64,000 nucleotides of DNA, from contig NZ_CP025408.1 in the NCBI RefSeq assembly GCF_002847305.1, positions 3,617,001 to 3,681,000 on the forward strand. Direction: 5' to 3'. Made by a program: the position numbers and the translations under genes. The DNA is from Paracoccus tegillarcae. Its GTDB lineage: Bacteria; Pseudomonadota; Alphaproteobacteria; Rhodobacterales; Rhodobacteraceae. A model generated the notes under the pieces. The model saw only the letters and a program-made list of their open reading frames with translations. It had not been told where the DNA came from and did not search any database. Shown piece by piece: positions 1 to 9,849 of this stretch; within the stretch, counting starts at the first letter, position 1; each line of letters starts with the position of its first letter.

Positions 1-160
1 ATGATCGGCAAAAGCGGCTTCTTTCCCGCCCGAGGCCGTCATGACCCGGCGGCACCGCCCACCCTCCATGACCGGTTTCGGACAGGGCAGCCAATGTTTG
101 ACATCCCGTCTGGCTAGTCGGACATTGGCCGGATGCAATGATGAGCTTGCCGGGGATGAG
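1..160. other. Left edge, no confident gene
   Basis: A reading frame open from the first base ends at a TAG at 115-117 and could be the last 38 codons of a gene that begins outside the window. Its residues match no family I recognise. No RNA or clear terminator is seen. Confidence 0.3.
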
Positions 161-553
161 ATGAGCCTTCACAACATGCCGGCGCAATCGCAACCTCCAG
201 CCTTTGCGCCGGGGTCACGCTCGATGATGTCACTGTCTTTCGCCGCGCTGATCACGCTGACCGCCTGCGGCGGCAAGAGCACGGACCTGATCCTGCCCGG
301 CGGCGTGCCGGCTATGACCGATTTGCATCAGGCCAGCACCCTGCCCCCTGACTCGGTGCGCACGGTTGCGCGGCGCGATTATGGCTGGCGGCTGATCTAC
401 CACCCCGCCCGCGCACCGGCCAATGCAGAACAGGGCGCGGCACGTGCGCTCTGTGGGCTGGAAAGCCGCCGCCCTGCGCGAATAGAGAACATCCCCCGCA
501 TCGATGCCTATGCCGATCCCGGCGCTCAGATCATCGATATTTATTGTGCATAA
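161..553 (+). CDS. Putative small lipoprotein
   Basis: Hypothetical protein of 130 residues. A hydrophobic stretch ends in a lipobox-like L-T-A-C at about residues 33-36, followed by a Gly/Lys-rich segment, which suggests an acylated envelope lipoprotein. The chosen ATG has a GGGGA ribosome-binding site a few bases upstream and keeps an arginine before the hydrophobic core. An alternative ATG at 224 would give an unusually short signal peptide without positive charge. Two cysteines in the mature part (near residue 100 and at the end) could pair. It is the first of three small genes before sucA. Function unknown. Confidence 0.55.
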   Translation: MSLHNMPAQSQPPAFAPGSRSMMSLSFAALITLTACGGKSTDLILPGGVPAMTDLHQASTLPPDSVRTVARRDYGWRLIYHPARAPANAEQGAARALCGLESRRPARIENIPRIDAYADPGAQIIDIYCA

Positions 554-565
554 GGGGCCCGCGGC

Positions 566-781
566 ATGAGATCGAAACGTCACATCGTCAAAGCCTCCGC
601 GCCGCAACCAAGCGCAGGATCGCCGGCGGCTGAGCGCGGTCCAGGCCTATCTGCACGGACGGCTTTGCCGCTCGGCCTGGCACTTTTGCTGATTTGCAGC
701 GTTGTGCTGGCAACGCTGATCGCATTTTCACATGTCATGGGCTTGCAGTTGCTGCCCAGCAAAAAAGAGGTCCACCCGTGA
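566..781 (+). CDS. Small single-span membrane protein
   Basis: Protein of 71 residues with a basic, Pro/Ala-rich N-terminus, one predicted transmembrane helix at about residues 33-56, and a short polar end containing Lys-Lys-Glu. An AAGGGG ribosome-binding site lies about 8 bases before the ATG. Its stop codon overlaps the GTG start of the next lipoprotein gene, so the two are probably translationally coupled. No family recognised. Confidence 0.55.
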   Translation: MRSKRHIVKASAPQPSAGSPAAERGPGLSARTALPLGLALLLICSVVLATLIAFSHVMGLQLLPSKKEVHP

Positions 782-1248
782 TCCAGAGAACCAGACCCAT
801 TGCTGCGCTTGGCCTTATCGCGCTGACCCTGGCCGCCTGTGCCCAGCCTATCGCGAACCCGGCCGAGCTGGGACCGAACGCACCCGTGCGCTCGGCTGTC
901 CCGGAATCGCCCTATCGCGCGGCTACCTCGCGCATGCGGCCCGCGCAGCCGGCACCCGTCATCGCCGCGCCGATCCCGGTCGCACCTGCCGTACCGACCG
1001 GCCCCAGCGGCCCGCTGGACGCGCGGACCGGGCTGCATCAATCGGCGCTGGTCTCGGTTTCCGGCAGTGCCGACAGCCAGTTCATCGTGCTGTTCCGCCC
1101 CGGCCAAACCGACAGCGATAGTATCGACACGGCACCGGGCAAGCTGTGTGGCGCGACCGGCGTGGCAAGCTCCCGGACAAATTCACCTGGATCGGGCAGC
1201 GCCATGCCCGGCGTGCAGACCATGATCGTCAAATGTGGGGCCGCGTGA
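778..1248 (+). CDS. Putative lipoprotein upstream of sucA
   Basis: Protein of 156 residues starting at a GTG that overlaps the TGA of the preceding gene. The N-terminus has two arginines, a hydrophobic core and a lipobox (L-A-A-C near residue 21), as expected of an exported lipoprotein. A Pro/Ala-rich linker spans about residues 30-80. Two further cysteines lie near residues 123 and 154, close to the C-terminus. It ends 48 bases before sucA. Function unknown. The start was chosen for the lipobox distance and the overlap. Confidence 0.55.
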   Translation: MIQRTRPIAALGLIALTLAACAQPIANPAELGPNAPVRSAVPESPYRAATSRMRPAQPAPVIAAPIPVAPAVPTGPSGPLDARTGLHQSALVSVSGSADSQFIVLFRPGQTDSDSIDTAPGKLCGATGVASSRTNSPGSGSAMPGVQTMIVKCGAA

Positions 1249-1296
1249 TGCGGCGCCCCGTCTTTACTCAGCCAAAGCGCAAAGGACGCGCGTAAA

Positions 1297-4263
1297 ATGA
1301 ACGACCAACCCAACAACGCCGATTTCCACGATTCATCGTTCCTGCAGGGCCATAACGCAGCCTATATGGAACAGCTTTACGGCCAGTGGGCGCGCGACCC
1401 GCAGGCGGTCGATCAGGCCTGGGCCGATTATTTCAGCGGTCTGGGCGACTCCGAGGCCGATGTCAGCCGCGAGGCCGCGGGCGCCAGCTGGGCGCGTGCC
1501 GACTGGCCGCCCGCCCCCGTGGACGAGCGCACATCGGCGCTGACCGGCGAATGGCCGCAGGCCAGCGATGCCGAGGCCAGGGCGGCGATGAAGAAGATTG
1601 CCGGCAAGGCCGAGGAAAAGGGGGTGGGCCTCAGCGATGCGCAGATGCGTCAGGCGGTGCTGGACAGCATTCGCGCGCTGATGCTGATCCGCGCCTTCCG
1701 GATCCGGGGCCACCTGCATGCCCATCTGGACCCGCTTGGCCTGCGCACCTATCCCGACCACGGCGAATTGAAGCCGCAGACCTACGGGTTCGAGGAAAAG
1801 GATCTGGATCGCCCGATCTTTATCGACAATGTGCTGGGTCTCGAGATCGCGACGATCCGCCAGATCGTGCAGCTGATGAAACGCACCTATTGCGGCACCT
1901 TTGCGCTGCAATACATGCATATCTCGAACCCCGAAGAGGCCGCATGGCTGAAAGAACGGATCGAGGGTTACGGCAAGGAAATCGAGTTCACCCAGAACGG
2001 GCGCCGCGCCATCCTGAACAAGCTGGTCGAGGCCGAGGGATTCGAGAAATTCCTGCATGTGAAATACATGGGCACCAAACGTTTCGGCCTTGATGGCGGC
2101 GAGGCGCTGATCCCGGCGATGGAACAGATCATCAAGCGCGGCGGCCAGTTGGGCGTGCGCGACATCGTCATCGGCATGCCGCACCGGGGCCGCCTGTCGG
2201 TTCTGGCCAATGTGATGGAGAAACCCTACCGCGCCATCTTCCACGAGTTCCAGGGCGGCAGCTTCAAGCCCGAGGATGTCGATGGATCGGGCGATGTGAA
2301 ATATCACCTGGGTGCGTCCGCTGACCGCGCGTTCGACGACAACAACGTGCACCTGTCTCTGACCGCCAACCCCTCGCATCTCGAGGCCGTCAACCCGGTC
2401 GTTCTGGGCAAGGTCCGCGCCAAGCAGGATCAGTTGAAGGACCGCGAGCAACGCATCGCCGTCCTGCCGATCCTGCTGCACGGTGACGCGGCATTTGCCG
2501 GGCAAGGCGTTGTGGCCGAATGTCTGCAGCTCTCGGGCATTCGCGGTCACCGCACCGGCGGCACCATGCATATCATCGTGAACAACCAGATCGGCTTTAC
2601 CACCGCGCCGCATTTCAGCCGCACCTCGCCCTATCCGACCGATATCGCGCTGATGGTCGAGGCACCTATCTTTCACGTCAATGGCGACGACCCCGAGGCC
2701 GTGGTCCATGCCGCGCGGGTGGCGATCGAGTTCCGCCAGAAATTCCACAAGGACGTGGTCATCGACATCTTCTGCTACCGCCGCTTTGGTCACAACGAAG
2801 GCGACGAGCCGATGTTCACCAACCCGGCCATGTACAAGCAGATCAAGGGCCACAAGACGACCTTGCAGCTTTACACCGAACGGCTGGTCAAGGACGGGCT
2901 GATCCCCGAGGGCGAGATCGAGGACATGAAGTCCGCCTTCCAGGCGCATCTGAGCGAAGAGTTCGAGGTCGGCAAGAACTTCAAGCCGAACAAGGCCGAC
3001 TGGCTCGATGGCAAATGGTCGGGGATGGAACGCGAAGGTGCGGAATACACCGCCGGCGCGACCGGCATCTCGCCCGAAGTGATGACCCGGATCGGCAATG
3101 CCCTGACCACCGCGCCCGACGGGTTCGAACTGCACAAGACCGTGCAGCGCCAGTTGGACAACAAGAAGAAGATGTTCGAAACCGGCGAGGGCTTTGACTG
3201 GTCCACCGGCGAGGCGCTGGCCTTTGGCGGCCTGCTGGTCGAGGGCCACCCGGTGCGCCTGTCCGGTCAGGACAGCACGCGCGGCACCTTCAGCCAGCGG
3301 CACTCGGCCTTTATCAGCCAGAAGGACGAGGGACGCTATTACCCGCTGAACCATATCGAAAAGGATCAGGCCCATTACGAAGTCATCGATTCGATGCTGT
3401 CGGAATATGCGGTACTGGGCTTTGAATATGGCTATTCACTGGCCGAGCCGAACTGCCTGACCCTGTGGGAGGCGCAGTTCGGTGACTTTGCCAATGGTGC
3501 GCAGATCATGTTCGATCAGTTCATCAGCTCGGGCGAAAAGAAATGGCTGCGCATGTCGGGCCTGGTGATGCTGCTGCCCCATGGCTACGAGGGCCAGGGC
3601 CCCGAGCACTCCAGCGCCCGCCTGGAACGGTTCCTGCAAATGTGCGCCGAGGATAACTGGATCGTCGCCAACTGCACCACGCCGGCCAACTATTTCCACA
3701 TCCTGCGCCGGCAATTGCTGCGCGGCTTCCGCAAGCCGCTGGCGATCATGACGCCCAAATCGCTGCTGCGCCACCCGCTGGCCATCAGCCGCGCCGAGGA
3801 TTTCCAGACCGGCAGCACCTTCCACCGCGTCTTGTGGGATGATGCCCAGCACGGCAACTCGGACACCAAACTGGTCGCCGACAAGAAAATCAAACGCGTC
3901 GTGATCTGCTCGGGCAAGGTCTATTTCGACCTGCTCAAGGCTCGCGACGAGGCCGGCATCGACGATGTCTACCTGCTGCGGCTGGAACAGTTCTATCCGT
4001 TCCCGGCGCAGGCGATGATCAAGGAACTTGGCCGCTTCAAGCAGGCACAGTTCATCTGGTGTCAGGAAGAACCCAAGAACCAGGGCGGCTGGACCTTTGT
4101 CGAACCCTATCTGGAATGGGTATTGGAACGGCTTGGCGCCAAACACAGCCGCGCACGTTTTGTCGGCCGCAACGCTGCTGCCTCGCCCGCCACGGGCCTT
4201 GCCTCGCGCCACAAGGCCGAGCAAGGATCGCTGGTGAACGAGGCGCTGGATATCGAAGGATGA
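1297..4263 (+). CDS. sucA: 2-oxoglutarate dehydrogenase E1 component
   Basis: Thiamine-diphosphate-dependent E1 subunit of the 2-oxoglutarate dehydrogenase complex (TCA cycle). It decarboxylates 2-oxoglutarate and passes the succinyl group to the lipoyl arms of SucB. The 988 residues are slightly longer than typical bacterial E1o. Visible family features are the N-terminal segment with L-Y-x-x-W, the G-M-P-H-R-G-R-L motif near residue 291, the N-P-S-H-L-E segment, G-D-A-A-F-A-G-Q-G, and the C-terminal E-E-P-x-N-x-G-x-W block. AAAGGACG lies 10 bases before the ATG. It is followed after 4 bases by sucB, so both are surely cotranscribed. Confidence 0.97.
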   Translation: MNDQPNNADFHDSSFLQGHNAAYMEQLYGQWARDPQAVDQAWADYFSGLGDSEADVSREAAGASWARADWPPAPVDERTSALTGEWPQASDAEARAAMKKIAGKAEEKGVGLSDAQMRQAVLDSIRALMLIRAFRIRGHLHAHLDPLGLRTYPDHGELKPQTYGFEEKDLDRPIFIDNVLGLEIATIRQIVQLMKRTYCGTFALQYMHISNPEEAAWLKERIEGYGKEIEFTQNGRRAILNKLVEAEGFEKFLHVKYMGTKRFGLDGGEALIPAMEQIIKRGGQLGVRDIVIGMPHRGRLSVLANVMEKPYRAIFHEFQGGSFKPEDVDGSGDVKYHLGASADRAFDDNNVHLSLTANPSHLEAVNPVVLGKVRAKQDQLKDREQRIAVLPILLHGDAAFAGQGVVAECLQLSGIRGHRTGGTMHIIVNNQIGFTTAPHFSRTSPYPTDIALMVEAPIFHVNGDDPEAVVHAARVAIEFRQKFHKDVVIDIFCYRRFGHNEGDEPMFTNPAMYKQIKGHKTTLQLYTERLVKDGLIPEGEIEDMKSAFQAHLSEEFEVGKNFKPNKADWLDGKWSGMEREGAEYTAGATGISPEVMTRIGNALTTAPDGFELHKTVQRQLDNKKKMFETGEGFDWSTGEALAFGGLLVEGHPVRLSGQDSTRGTFSQRHSAFISQKDEGRYYPLNHIEKDQAHYEVIDSMLSEYAVLGFEYGYSLAEPNCLTLWEAQFGDFANGAQIMFDQFISSGEKKWLRMSGLVMLLPHGYEGQGPEHSSARLERFLQMCAEDNWIVANCTTPANYFHILRRQLLRGFRKPLAIMTPKSLLRHPLAISRAEDFQTGSTFHRVLWDDAQHGNSDTKLVADKKIKRVVICSGKVYFDLLKARDEAGIDDVYLLRLEQFYPFPAQAMIKELGRFKQAQFIWCQEEPKNQGGWTFVEPYLEWVLERLGAKHSRARFVGRNAAASPATGLASRHKAEQGSLVNEALDIEG

Positions 4264-4267
4264 CCCA

Positions 4268-5866
4268 ATGAGTACCGAAGTCCGCGTCCCCACCCTTGGG
4301 GAATCCGTCACCGAGGCCACCGTCGCCACCTGGTTCAAGAAACCCGGCGACGCGGTCGAGGTCGATGAAATGCTGTGCGAGCTGGAAACCGACAAGGTAA
4401 CGGTCGAGGTCCCCAGCCCCGCAGCGGGCGTCCTCGAGGCCATCATCGCCGAAGAGGGCGAGACGGTCAGCCCCGATGCGCTGCTGGCGCAGATCGCTGA
4501 TGCCGGCAATGCCGGACCAGAAGAAACCAAGCCCCGGCCCGACGATGCCGAGGCAGAAACCGAAAGCTCGGAAGAACCTGCGCAAGAGCCGCAGAAAGCG
4601 AAGGGACAAAGTGAAATGAGCGGTAAATCCGTCGACGTAATGGTGCCGTCCTTGGGCGAAAGCGTGACCGAGGCCACGGTGGCCACATGGTTCAAGAAGG
4701 CAGGCGACTCGGTCGAAGTCGATGAAATGCTGTGCGAACTGGAAACCGACAAGGTCTCGGTCGAGGTCCCCTCGCCCGCCGCCGGCGTGCTGGCCGAAAT
4801 CGTCGCCGAAGAGGGCTCGACCGTCGATGCCAAGGCCAGGCTGGCCGTCATCACCGAGGGCGCATCGGGCGAGAAATCGGATGACAAATCCGCGCCCGAA
4901 CCCGAAGCCTCGGGCGACAATGATGACGACACCGCCAGCGATGTCGGCTCGCCCGGCGCTGGCCCCGAAGACACCAAACCGCGCAAGGACGATGTCGAGG
5001 ACGCGCCTTCCGCCAAGAAGGCGATGGCCGAAAAAGGCATCGACCGCGACGCGGTTCAGGGCTCGGGCAAGGATGGCCGGGTGATGAAGGAAGACGTGGC
5101 CAAGGCCAAATCGGGCGGCGACAAACCCGCCAGGGCACCAGCCGCGCCCGCATCGGCCGATCAGGCCGACCGTCAGGAACGGGTGAAGATGACCCGCCTG
5201 CGCCAGACCATCGCCCGCCGTCTGAAAGACGCGCAGAACAATGCCGCCATGCTGACCACCTATAACGAGGCGGACATGAAGGCGATCATGGACCTGCGCA
5301 ACGACTACAAGGAGTCGTTCGAGAAAAAGCACGGCGTCAAGCTGGGCTTCATGTCCTTCTTCGTCAAAGCCTGCTGCCACGCGCTGCAAGAGGTGCCCGA
5401 GGTCAATGCCGAGATCGACGGCACCGACGTGATCTACAAGCACTTCGTCAATATGGGCGTCGCCGTCGGCACCCCGAACGGGCTGGTCGTGCCGGTGGTC
5501 AAGGATGCCGATCAACGCAGCTTTGCCGAGATCGAGAAAGAGATCGGCGAATTGGGCAAGAAGGCCCGCGATGGCAAGCTGACCATGGCCGACATGCAGG
5601 GCGGCACCTTCACCATCTCGAATGGTGGCGTCTACGGTTCGCTGATGTCCTCGCCCATCCTCAACCCGCCGCAATCGGGCATTCTGGGCATGCACAAGAT
5701 CCAGGATCGCCCGATGGCCGTCGGCGGCGAGATCGTCATCCGCCCGATGATGTATCTGGCGCTTTCCTATGACCACCGCATCGTCGACGGCAAAGGCGCC
5801 GTGACCTTCCTCGTGCGGGTGAAAGAGGCGCTCGAGGATCCGCGCCGTTTGCTGATGGATTTGTGA
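4268..5866 (+). CDS. sucB: Dihydrolipoyl succinyltransferase E2, two lipoyl domains
   Basis: E2 core of the 2-oxoglutarate dehydrogenase complex, 532 residues. It has two nearly identical lipoyl domains (about 1-77 and 121-197, lipoyl lysines at K43 and K162), acidic Pro/Ala linkers, an E1/E3-binding domain (about 245-275) and the acyltransferase domain with the catalytic D-H-R-x-V-D-G motif near the C-terminus. An in-frame ATG at 4616 has an AAGGGA motif 9 bases upstream and would yield a 416-residue form with a single lipoyl domain, the usual SucB size. Sits between sucA and the genes leading to lpdA. Confidence 0.96.
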   Translation: MSTEVRVPTLGESVTEATVATWFKKPGDAVEVDEMLCELETDKVTVEVPSPAAGVLEAIIAEEGETVSPDALLAQIADAGNAGPEETKPRPDDAEAETESSEEPAQEPQKAKGQSEMSGKSVDVMVPSLGESVTEATVATWFKKAGDSVEVDEMLCELETDKVSVEVPSPAAGVLAEIVAEEGSTVDAKARLAVITEGASGEKSDDKSAPEPEASGDNDDDTASDVGSPGAGPEDTKPRKDDVEDAPSAKKAMAEKGIDRDAVQGSGKDGRVMKEDVAKAKSGGDKPARAPAAPASADQADRQERVKMTRLRQTIARRLKDAQNNAAMLTTYNEADMKAIMDLRNDYKESFEKKHGVKLGFMSFFVKACCHALQEVPEVNAEIDGTDVIYKHFVNMGVAVGTPNGLVVPVVKDADQRSFAEIEKEIGELGKKARDGKLTMADMQGGTFTISNGGVYGSLMSSPILNPPQSGILGMHKIQDRPMAVGGEIVIRPMMYLALSYDHRIVDGKGAVTFLVRVKEALEDPRRLLMDL

Positions 5867-5874
5867 GGATAGTA

Positions 5875-5901
5875 GCGGGGCAGCAACTGATGCTGTCCCG
5901 C
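5875..5901 (+). terminator. Strong hairpin behind sucB
   Basis: An 11-bp stem (one G-T pair) with a 5-base loop starts 8 bases after the sucB stop. There is no T-run behind it, so it may act as an mRNA 3'-end stabiliser or an attenuator, not a classical terminator. It separates sucAB from the downstream genes. Confidence 0.5.
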
Positions 5902-5926
5902 GCCTCCAAGAGTACGAGGTAACAAT

Positions 5927-6103
5927 TTGAGCGCCAGATCCTATAAAGGGCTGCGGAAGAAATCCGACAGCTTACCCGATGCTACAAAGAGCTACCTGGG
6001 AGGCATGGAAGAGCTTCTTGACTCGACAACGTCCTATTGGGTGATGAAAGGCGTCGGCCTTTACACGCAAGAACCGAGACAGAAAGCTCCGCAAAATACG
6101 TGA
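5927..6103 (+). CDS. Possible small protein, TTG start
   Basis: Short reading frame of 58 codons in the otherwise gene-free stretch behind sucB. GAGG lies 7 bases before the TTG start. The product is basic and serine/tyrosine-rich at its N-terminus and contains G-G-M-E-E-L-L-D-S and Y-W-V-M-K-G-V-G segments; it has no membrane helix. Codon choice (AAA, TTA, ACA) is less GC-biased than in neighbouring genes, which would fit a recent arrival or a gene fragment. No family recognised; it could be spurious. Confidence 0.35.
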   Translation: MSARSYKGLRKKSDSLPDATKSYLGGMEELLDSTTSYWVMKGVGLYTQEPRQKAPQNT

Positions 6104-6407
6104 AAATTGCGTTTATATGTTGCGCGGTTTTTCGTTGCCGAAATCGCCCGGTGAGAACCACCGGGCAGCGTCCGGCCGCCCCCATGAGCGGGCGCTTCGC
6201 ACCCACCCGCGGTCGGTCCCTACCCTCTGCCCTGAAAACTGCCCCCCAACGCACGCTGCCTGTGTACGCCCTGTGCACAGGTTGTGCGCATCCGGTGTAC
6301 GCGCTGTGCAGCCTCAGACCCAGCAAATACTGGCCCAACCCACATCGCCCCGCCGCACCCCGCATCACGCAACGCCCGCACCCGTTGCGCAACAGCATGA
6401 GGGCCGC
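6104..6407. other. Intergenic stretch with short repeats
   Basis: No convincing gene. A perfect 7-bp stem with a 5-base loop lies at 6147-6165. At about 6262-6322 a motif of the form GTGTACGC-C/G-CTGTGCA occurs twice, about 36 bases apart, with a related GTTGTGCGCA between the copies. The purpose is unknown. Confidence 0.35.
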
Positions 6408-6827
6408 ATGACCACCCCGCGCCACTGGATCGGCGTTGTCAGCCGCGACCATGTGATGATCGGCGTGGCGGGCGGTTTCGCCATGCTGAACCACGGCAAG
6501 CTTGCGCCGCTGAGACGCCTGCACCCCGGCGGCACGCTGATCTATTACTCGCCCGGGACCGCCTGTCCCGAGGGCCAGACACTCAAGGCCTTCACCGCCA
6601 TCGGCAGCGTGCGCGACACCCCGCCCTGTCAGGCGCAGATGGGCCATGGCCAAACCGGCTATCGTCAGGATATCGACTGGATGCCCGCAACCGAAACGCC
6701 TATCCTTTCGTTGACCGAAAGGCTGGAATTCACCAGCGGCAACCGGGGCATGATGGCCCGCCGCGGGTTGTTTGAAATATCACAGGCGGATTTCCAGACT
6801 ATCCGCTCTGCCATGACAGGGGACTGA
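6408..6827 (+). CDS. EVE domain-containing protein
   Basis: Protein of 139 residues that looks like a single EVE (PUA-like) domain. It has an N-terminal H-W-I-G-V-V-S-x-D-H segment, a central G-x-L-I-Y-Y-S-P strand and the F-T-A-I-G-x-V segment typical of the family. EVE domains bind modified bases in nucleic acids; the target here is unknown. A longer frame exists upstream, but the residues before this ATG look like non-coding translation. The stop is 4 bases before the next gene. Confidence 0.75.
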   Translation: MTTPRHWIGVVSRDHVMIGVAGGFAMLNHGKLAPLRRLHPGGTLIYYSPGTACPEGQTLKAFTAIGSVRDTPPCQAQMGHGQTGYRQDIDWMPATETPILSLTERLEFTSGNRGMMARRGLFEISQADFQTIRSAMTGD

Positions 6828-6831
6828 TGAC

Positions 6832-7086
6832 ATGCAGATGATCGCACATTATAAAGTCAACGAATACAGCACCTTCAAGACCGCATTCGACAATGACGCC
6901 GAAGACCGCGGCAATGCCGGCCTGTCGCTGTTGCAGCTGTGGCGCGAAGATAACGGCAATGCCTGGGCGCTGTATCAGGTGAACAATGGCAAGGCCGCGC
7001 GCGACTATCTCGAAGGTGCGGCAGGCGTGTTCAACAGCCAGGCCGGCGTGACCTCGGCTGACTTTCACATGGTCGAGACGGCCTGA
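6832..7086 (+). CDS. Small conserved-looking protein, dimeric alpha/beta-barrel-like
   Basis: Protein of 84 residues with a good AGGGGA ribosome-binding site. The layout (short strand M-I-A-H-Y-K-V, helix ending at F-D-N-D, strand around L-L-Q-L-W-R, helix, then D-F-H-M-V) resembles small ferredoxin-like dimeric alpha/beta-barrel proteins such as monooxygenase-like domains. That is a fold guess from pattern only. It overlaps the next gene by one base, so both are probably translated together. Confidence 0.6.
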   Translation: MQMIAHYKVNEYSTFKTAFDNDAEDRGNAGLSLLQLWREDNGNAWALYQVNNGKAARDYLEGAAGVFNSQAGVTSADFHMVETA

Positions 7087-7487
7087 TGATGATGACCGCC
7101 GAACTGACCGTCCTGGCGCTTGCCGGCCTGCTGCAAGGCGTGCAATTCCTGCTGGTCGCAGTGCCCGCCAACATGCAGATCGGCCCCGACTACATGGCCA
7201 GCCCGCGCGACACCGATCCGCCGCGCGAACTGTCCCGGACAGCCGGACGTCTGCGGCGTGCGTTTCTCAATCATTTCGAGGCACTGATCCTGTTCACGCT
7301 GGCGGTCGTCGTCGTCACGATGGCCGGCCAGTCGACGGGCTTCACCGCCGGCTGTGCCTGGATCTACCTGATCGCGCGCGTCCTCTATGTGCCGGCCTAT
7401 GTCTTTGGCTGGGTGCCCTGGCGCTCGGCCATCTGGGCGGTGGGCTTCGCCACCACCATGCTGATGATCCTGGCAAGTCTGTTCTGA
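7086..7487 (+). CDS. MAPEG family membrane protein
   Basis: Integral membrane protein of 133 residues with four hydrophobic helices. Between the first two helices it has the P-R-D-x-D-P-P-R-E-L segment and an R-x-x-R-A-x-x-N-H-x-E-A motif characteristic of MAPEG proteins (membrane-associated proteins in eicosanoid and glutathione metabolism). Bacterial members are mostly uncharacterised, and a glutathione-linked role is only inferred. The start overlaps the preceding stop (TGATG). Confidence 0.8.
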   Translation: MMMTAELTVLALAGLLQGVQFLLVAVPANMQIGPDYMASPRDTDPPRELSRTAGRLRRAFLNHFEALILFTLAVVVVTMAGQSTGFTAGCAWIYLIARVLYVPAYVFGWVPWRSAIWAVGFATTMLMILASLF

Positions 7488-7519
7488 TTGCGCCCGGGTC
7501 CAAGATATACCGCGTGTTT

Positions 7520-7534
7520 GGGGGCTGAGCCCCC
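7520..7534. repeat. REP-like extragenic palindrome
   Basis: Perfect 6-bp GC stem with a 3-base loop in the short gap before lpdA. Read on the minus strand, the hairpin is followed by a tail with GG-TATAT, resembling the hairpin-plus-GGATATTT element behind lpdA (8963-9000). I infer a dispersed extragenic repeat or transcription-end element. Confidence 0.4.
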
Positions 7535-7566
7535 TGCCCGCACCGCGAAAGAGCAAAGGACAGAAC

Positions 7567-8955
<1,389 letters not shown>

Positions 8956-8962
8956 TGCCGCA

Positions 8963-9000
8963 GCGGGGGTTTCACACCCCCGCACCCCCGTGGGATATTT
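8963..9000. repeat. Hairpin plus GGATATTT element behind lpdA
   Basis: A perfect 8-bp stem with a 5-base loop (8963-8983) is followed by a C-rich stretch and TGGGATATTT, 8 bases after the lpdA stop. From memory, many Rhodobacteraceae intergenic regions carry such a GC hairpin with a GGATATTT tail. It may act as an intrinsic terminator. Confidence 0.5.
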
Positions 9001-9002
9001 TC

Positions 9003-9476
9003 ATGAAGAAGAATAGCAGGCGCGGTTTTCTGCTGGGCATCGTTGCGCTGGCTGCTTGCGGGCGGCAGGGCGGCCCAACCAAGCCCGAAGCACAGAACTC
9101 GGGCGGTTTGTATCCGAACGAAACACCGCAATTGAGATCCCGGATCAATTATTGGTCGCAGTATTACGATGTGCCGGTGGCCCTGGTGCAGCGCGTGATT
9201 ATTCGCGAATCCACGCATAATCCGGCTGCGCGTAATGGTCCGTATTATGGATTGATGCAGATCCTGCCGCAGACGGCGCAGACGATGGGCTATCGCGGCC
9301 CGGCCCAAGGTTTGCTGGATGCCGATACCAACCTGCAATATGCCATCAAATATCTGCGCGGCGCCTATCTGGTGGCGGATGGCGATCACGATGCGGCGGT
9401 CGGTTGGTATGCGCGCGGCTATTACTATGAGGCCAAGCGCAAAGGATTGCTGCGAGAGACGGGGCTGCGCGGGTGA
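9003..9476 (+). CDS. Lytic transglycosylase (SLT family) lipoprotein
   Basis: Peptidoglycan lytic transglycosylase of 157 residues. The N-terminus K-K-N-S-R-R followed by a hydrophobic core and L-A-A-C gives a lipoprotein signal (Cys near residue 20). The SLT domain shows the catalytic glutamate E69 in I-R-E-S-x-x-N-P, then Y-G-L-M-Q-I-L-P-Q-T-A and the Y-A-x-K-Y-L-R segment. It is shorter than most family members, so it is a bare catalytic domain. An earlier in-frame start at 8955 was rejected because it would place coding sequence over the hairpin element behind lpdA. Confidence 0.85.
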   Translation: MKKNSRRGFLLGIVALAACGRQGGPTKPEAQNSGGLYPNETPQLRSRINYWSQYYDVPVALVQRVIIRESTHNPAARNGPYYGLMQILPQTAQTMGYRGPAQGLLDADTNLQYAIKYLRGAYLVADGDHDAAVGWYARGYYYEAKRKGLLRETGLRG

Positions 9477-9501
9477 CCACAAGCTGAACAGCGAACATAT
9501 C

Positions 9502-9842
9502 ATGCCGAAGATTGCGAACACGCATGAGTTTTCCAGTCATCCAGGCCAGCCGCACCGGATCACAGGACAGGACGACGGGCCCTATGCAGATATCGCTCTG
9601 GGCGATCAACCAGGTCTGACACAGTTCGGTGCAAGGCTGGAGCGGTTGCCGCCGGATGGCGGGCCGGCGATCCGGTCGCGCATTGCTTTGAGAACAGATC
9701 AGGCGCCGATGCGGTTATGCTGATCGTCGCGAAGCGGGCAGCGGCTGGCGCCTGTCATTATCCCGACCACGATCTGATTTTTCATCACGCAGGCGACACG
9801 CTGTATTTTACGCGAACGGACGGTAGGCCGGTCGAGGATTGA
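9502..9842 (+). pseudogene. Cupin-domain protein, degraded
   Basis: The first about 53 codons read as the N-terminal part of a single-domain cupin (L-G-D-x-x-G-L-T-Q-F-G and L-x-R-L-P-P-D). Then the frame shifts near 9655-9665, and another frame continues with A-G-D-P-V-A-H-C-F-E-N-R-S, H-Y-P-D-H-D-L and Y-F-T-R-T-D-G-R-P up to TGA at 9840-9842. Relative to intact cupins about 50 residues are missing, including the His-x-His metal-binding motif. I read this as an internal deletion with frameshift in a gene that once coded for about 160 residues. Confidence 0.75.
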
Positions 9843-9849
9843 GCAGCGG

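Noticed and set aside
1333..3375. 680-codon antisense frame over sucA
   Set aside because: Shadow of codon bias in a GC-rich gene; no motif, and sucA is certain.
4052..5776. 574-codon antisense frame over sucB
   Set aside because: Gly/His/Arg-rich translation without domains, opposite a certain gene.
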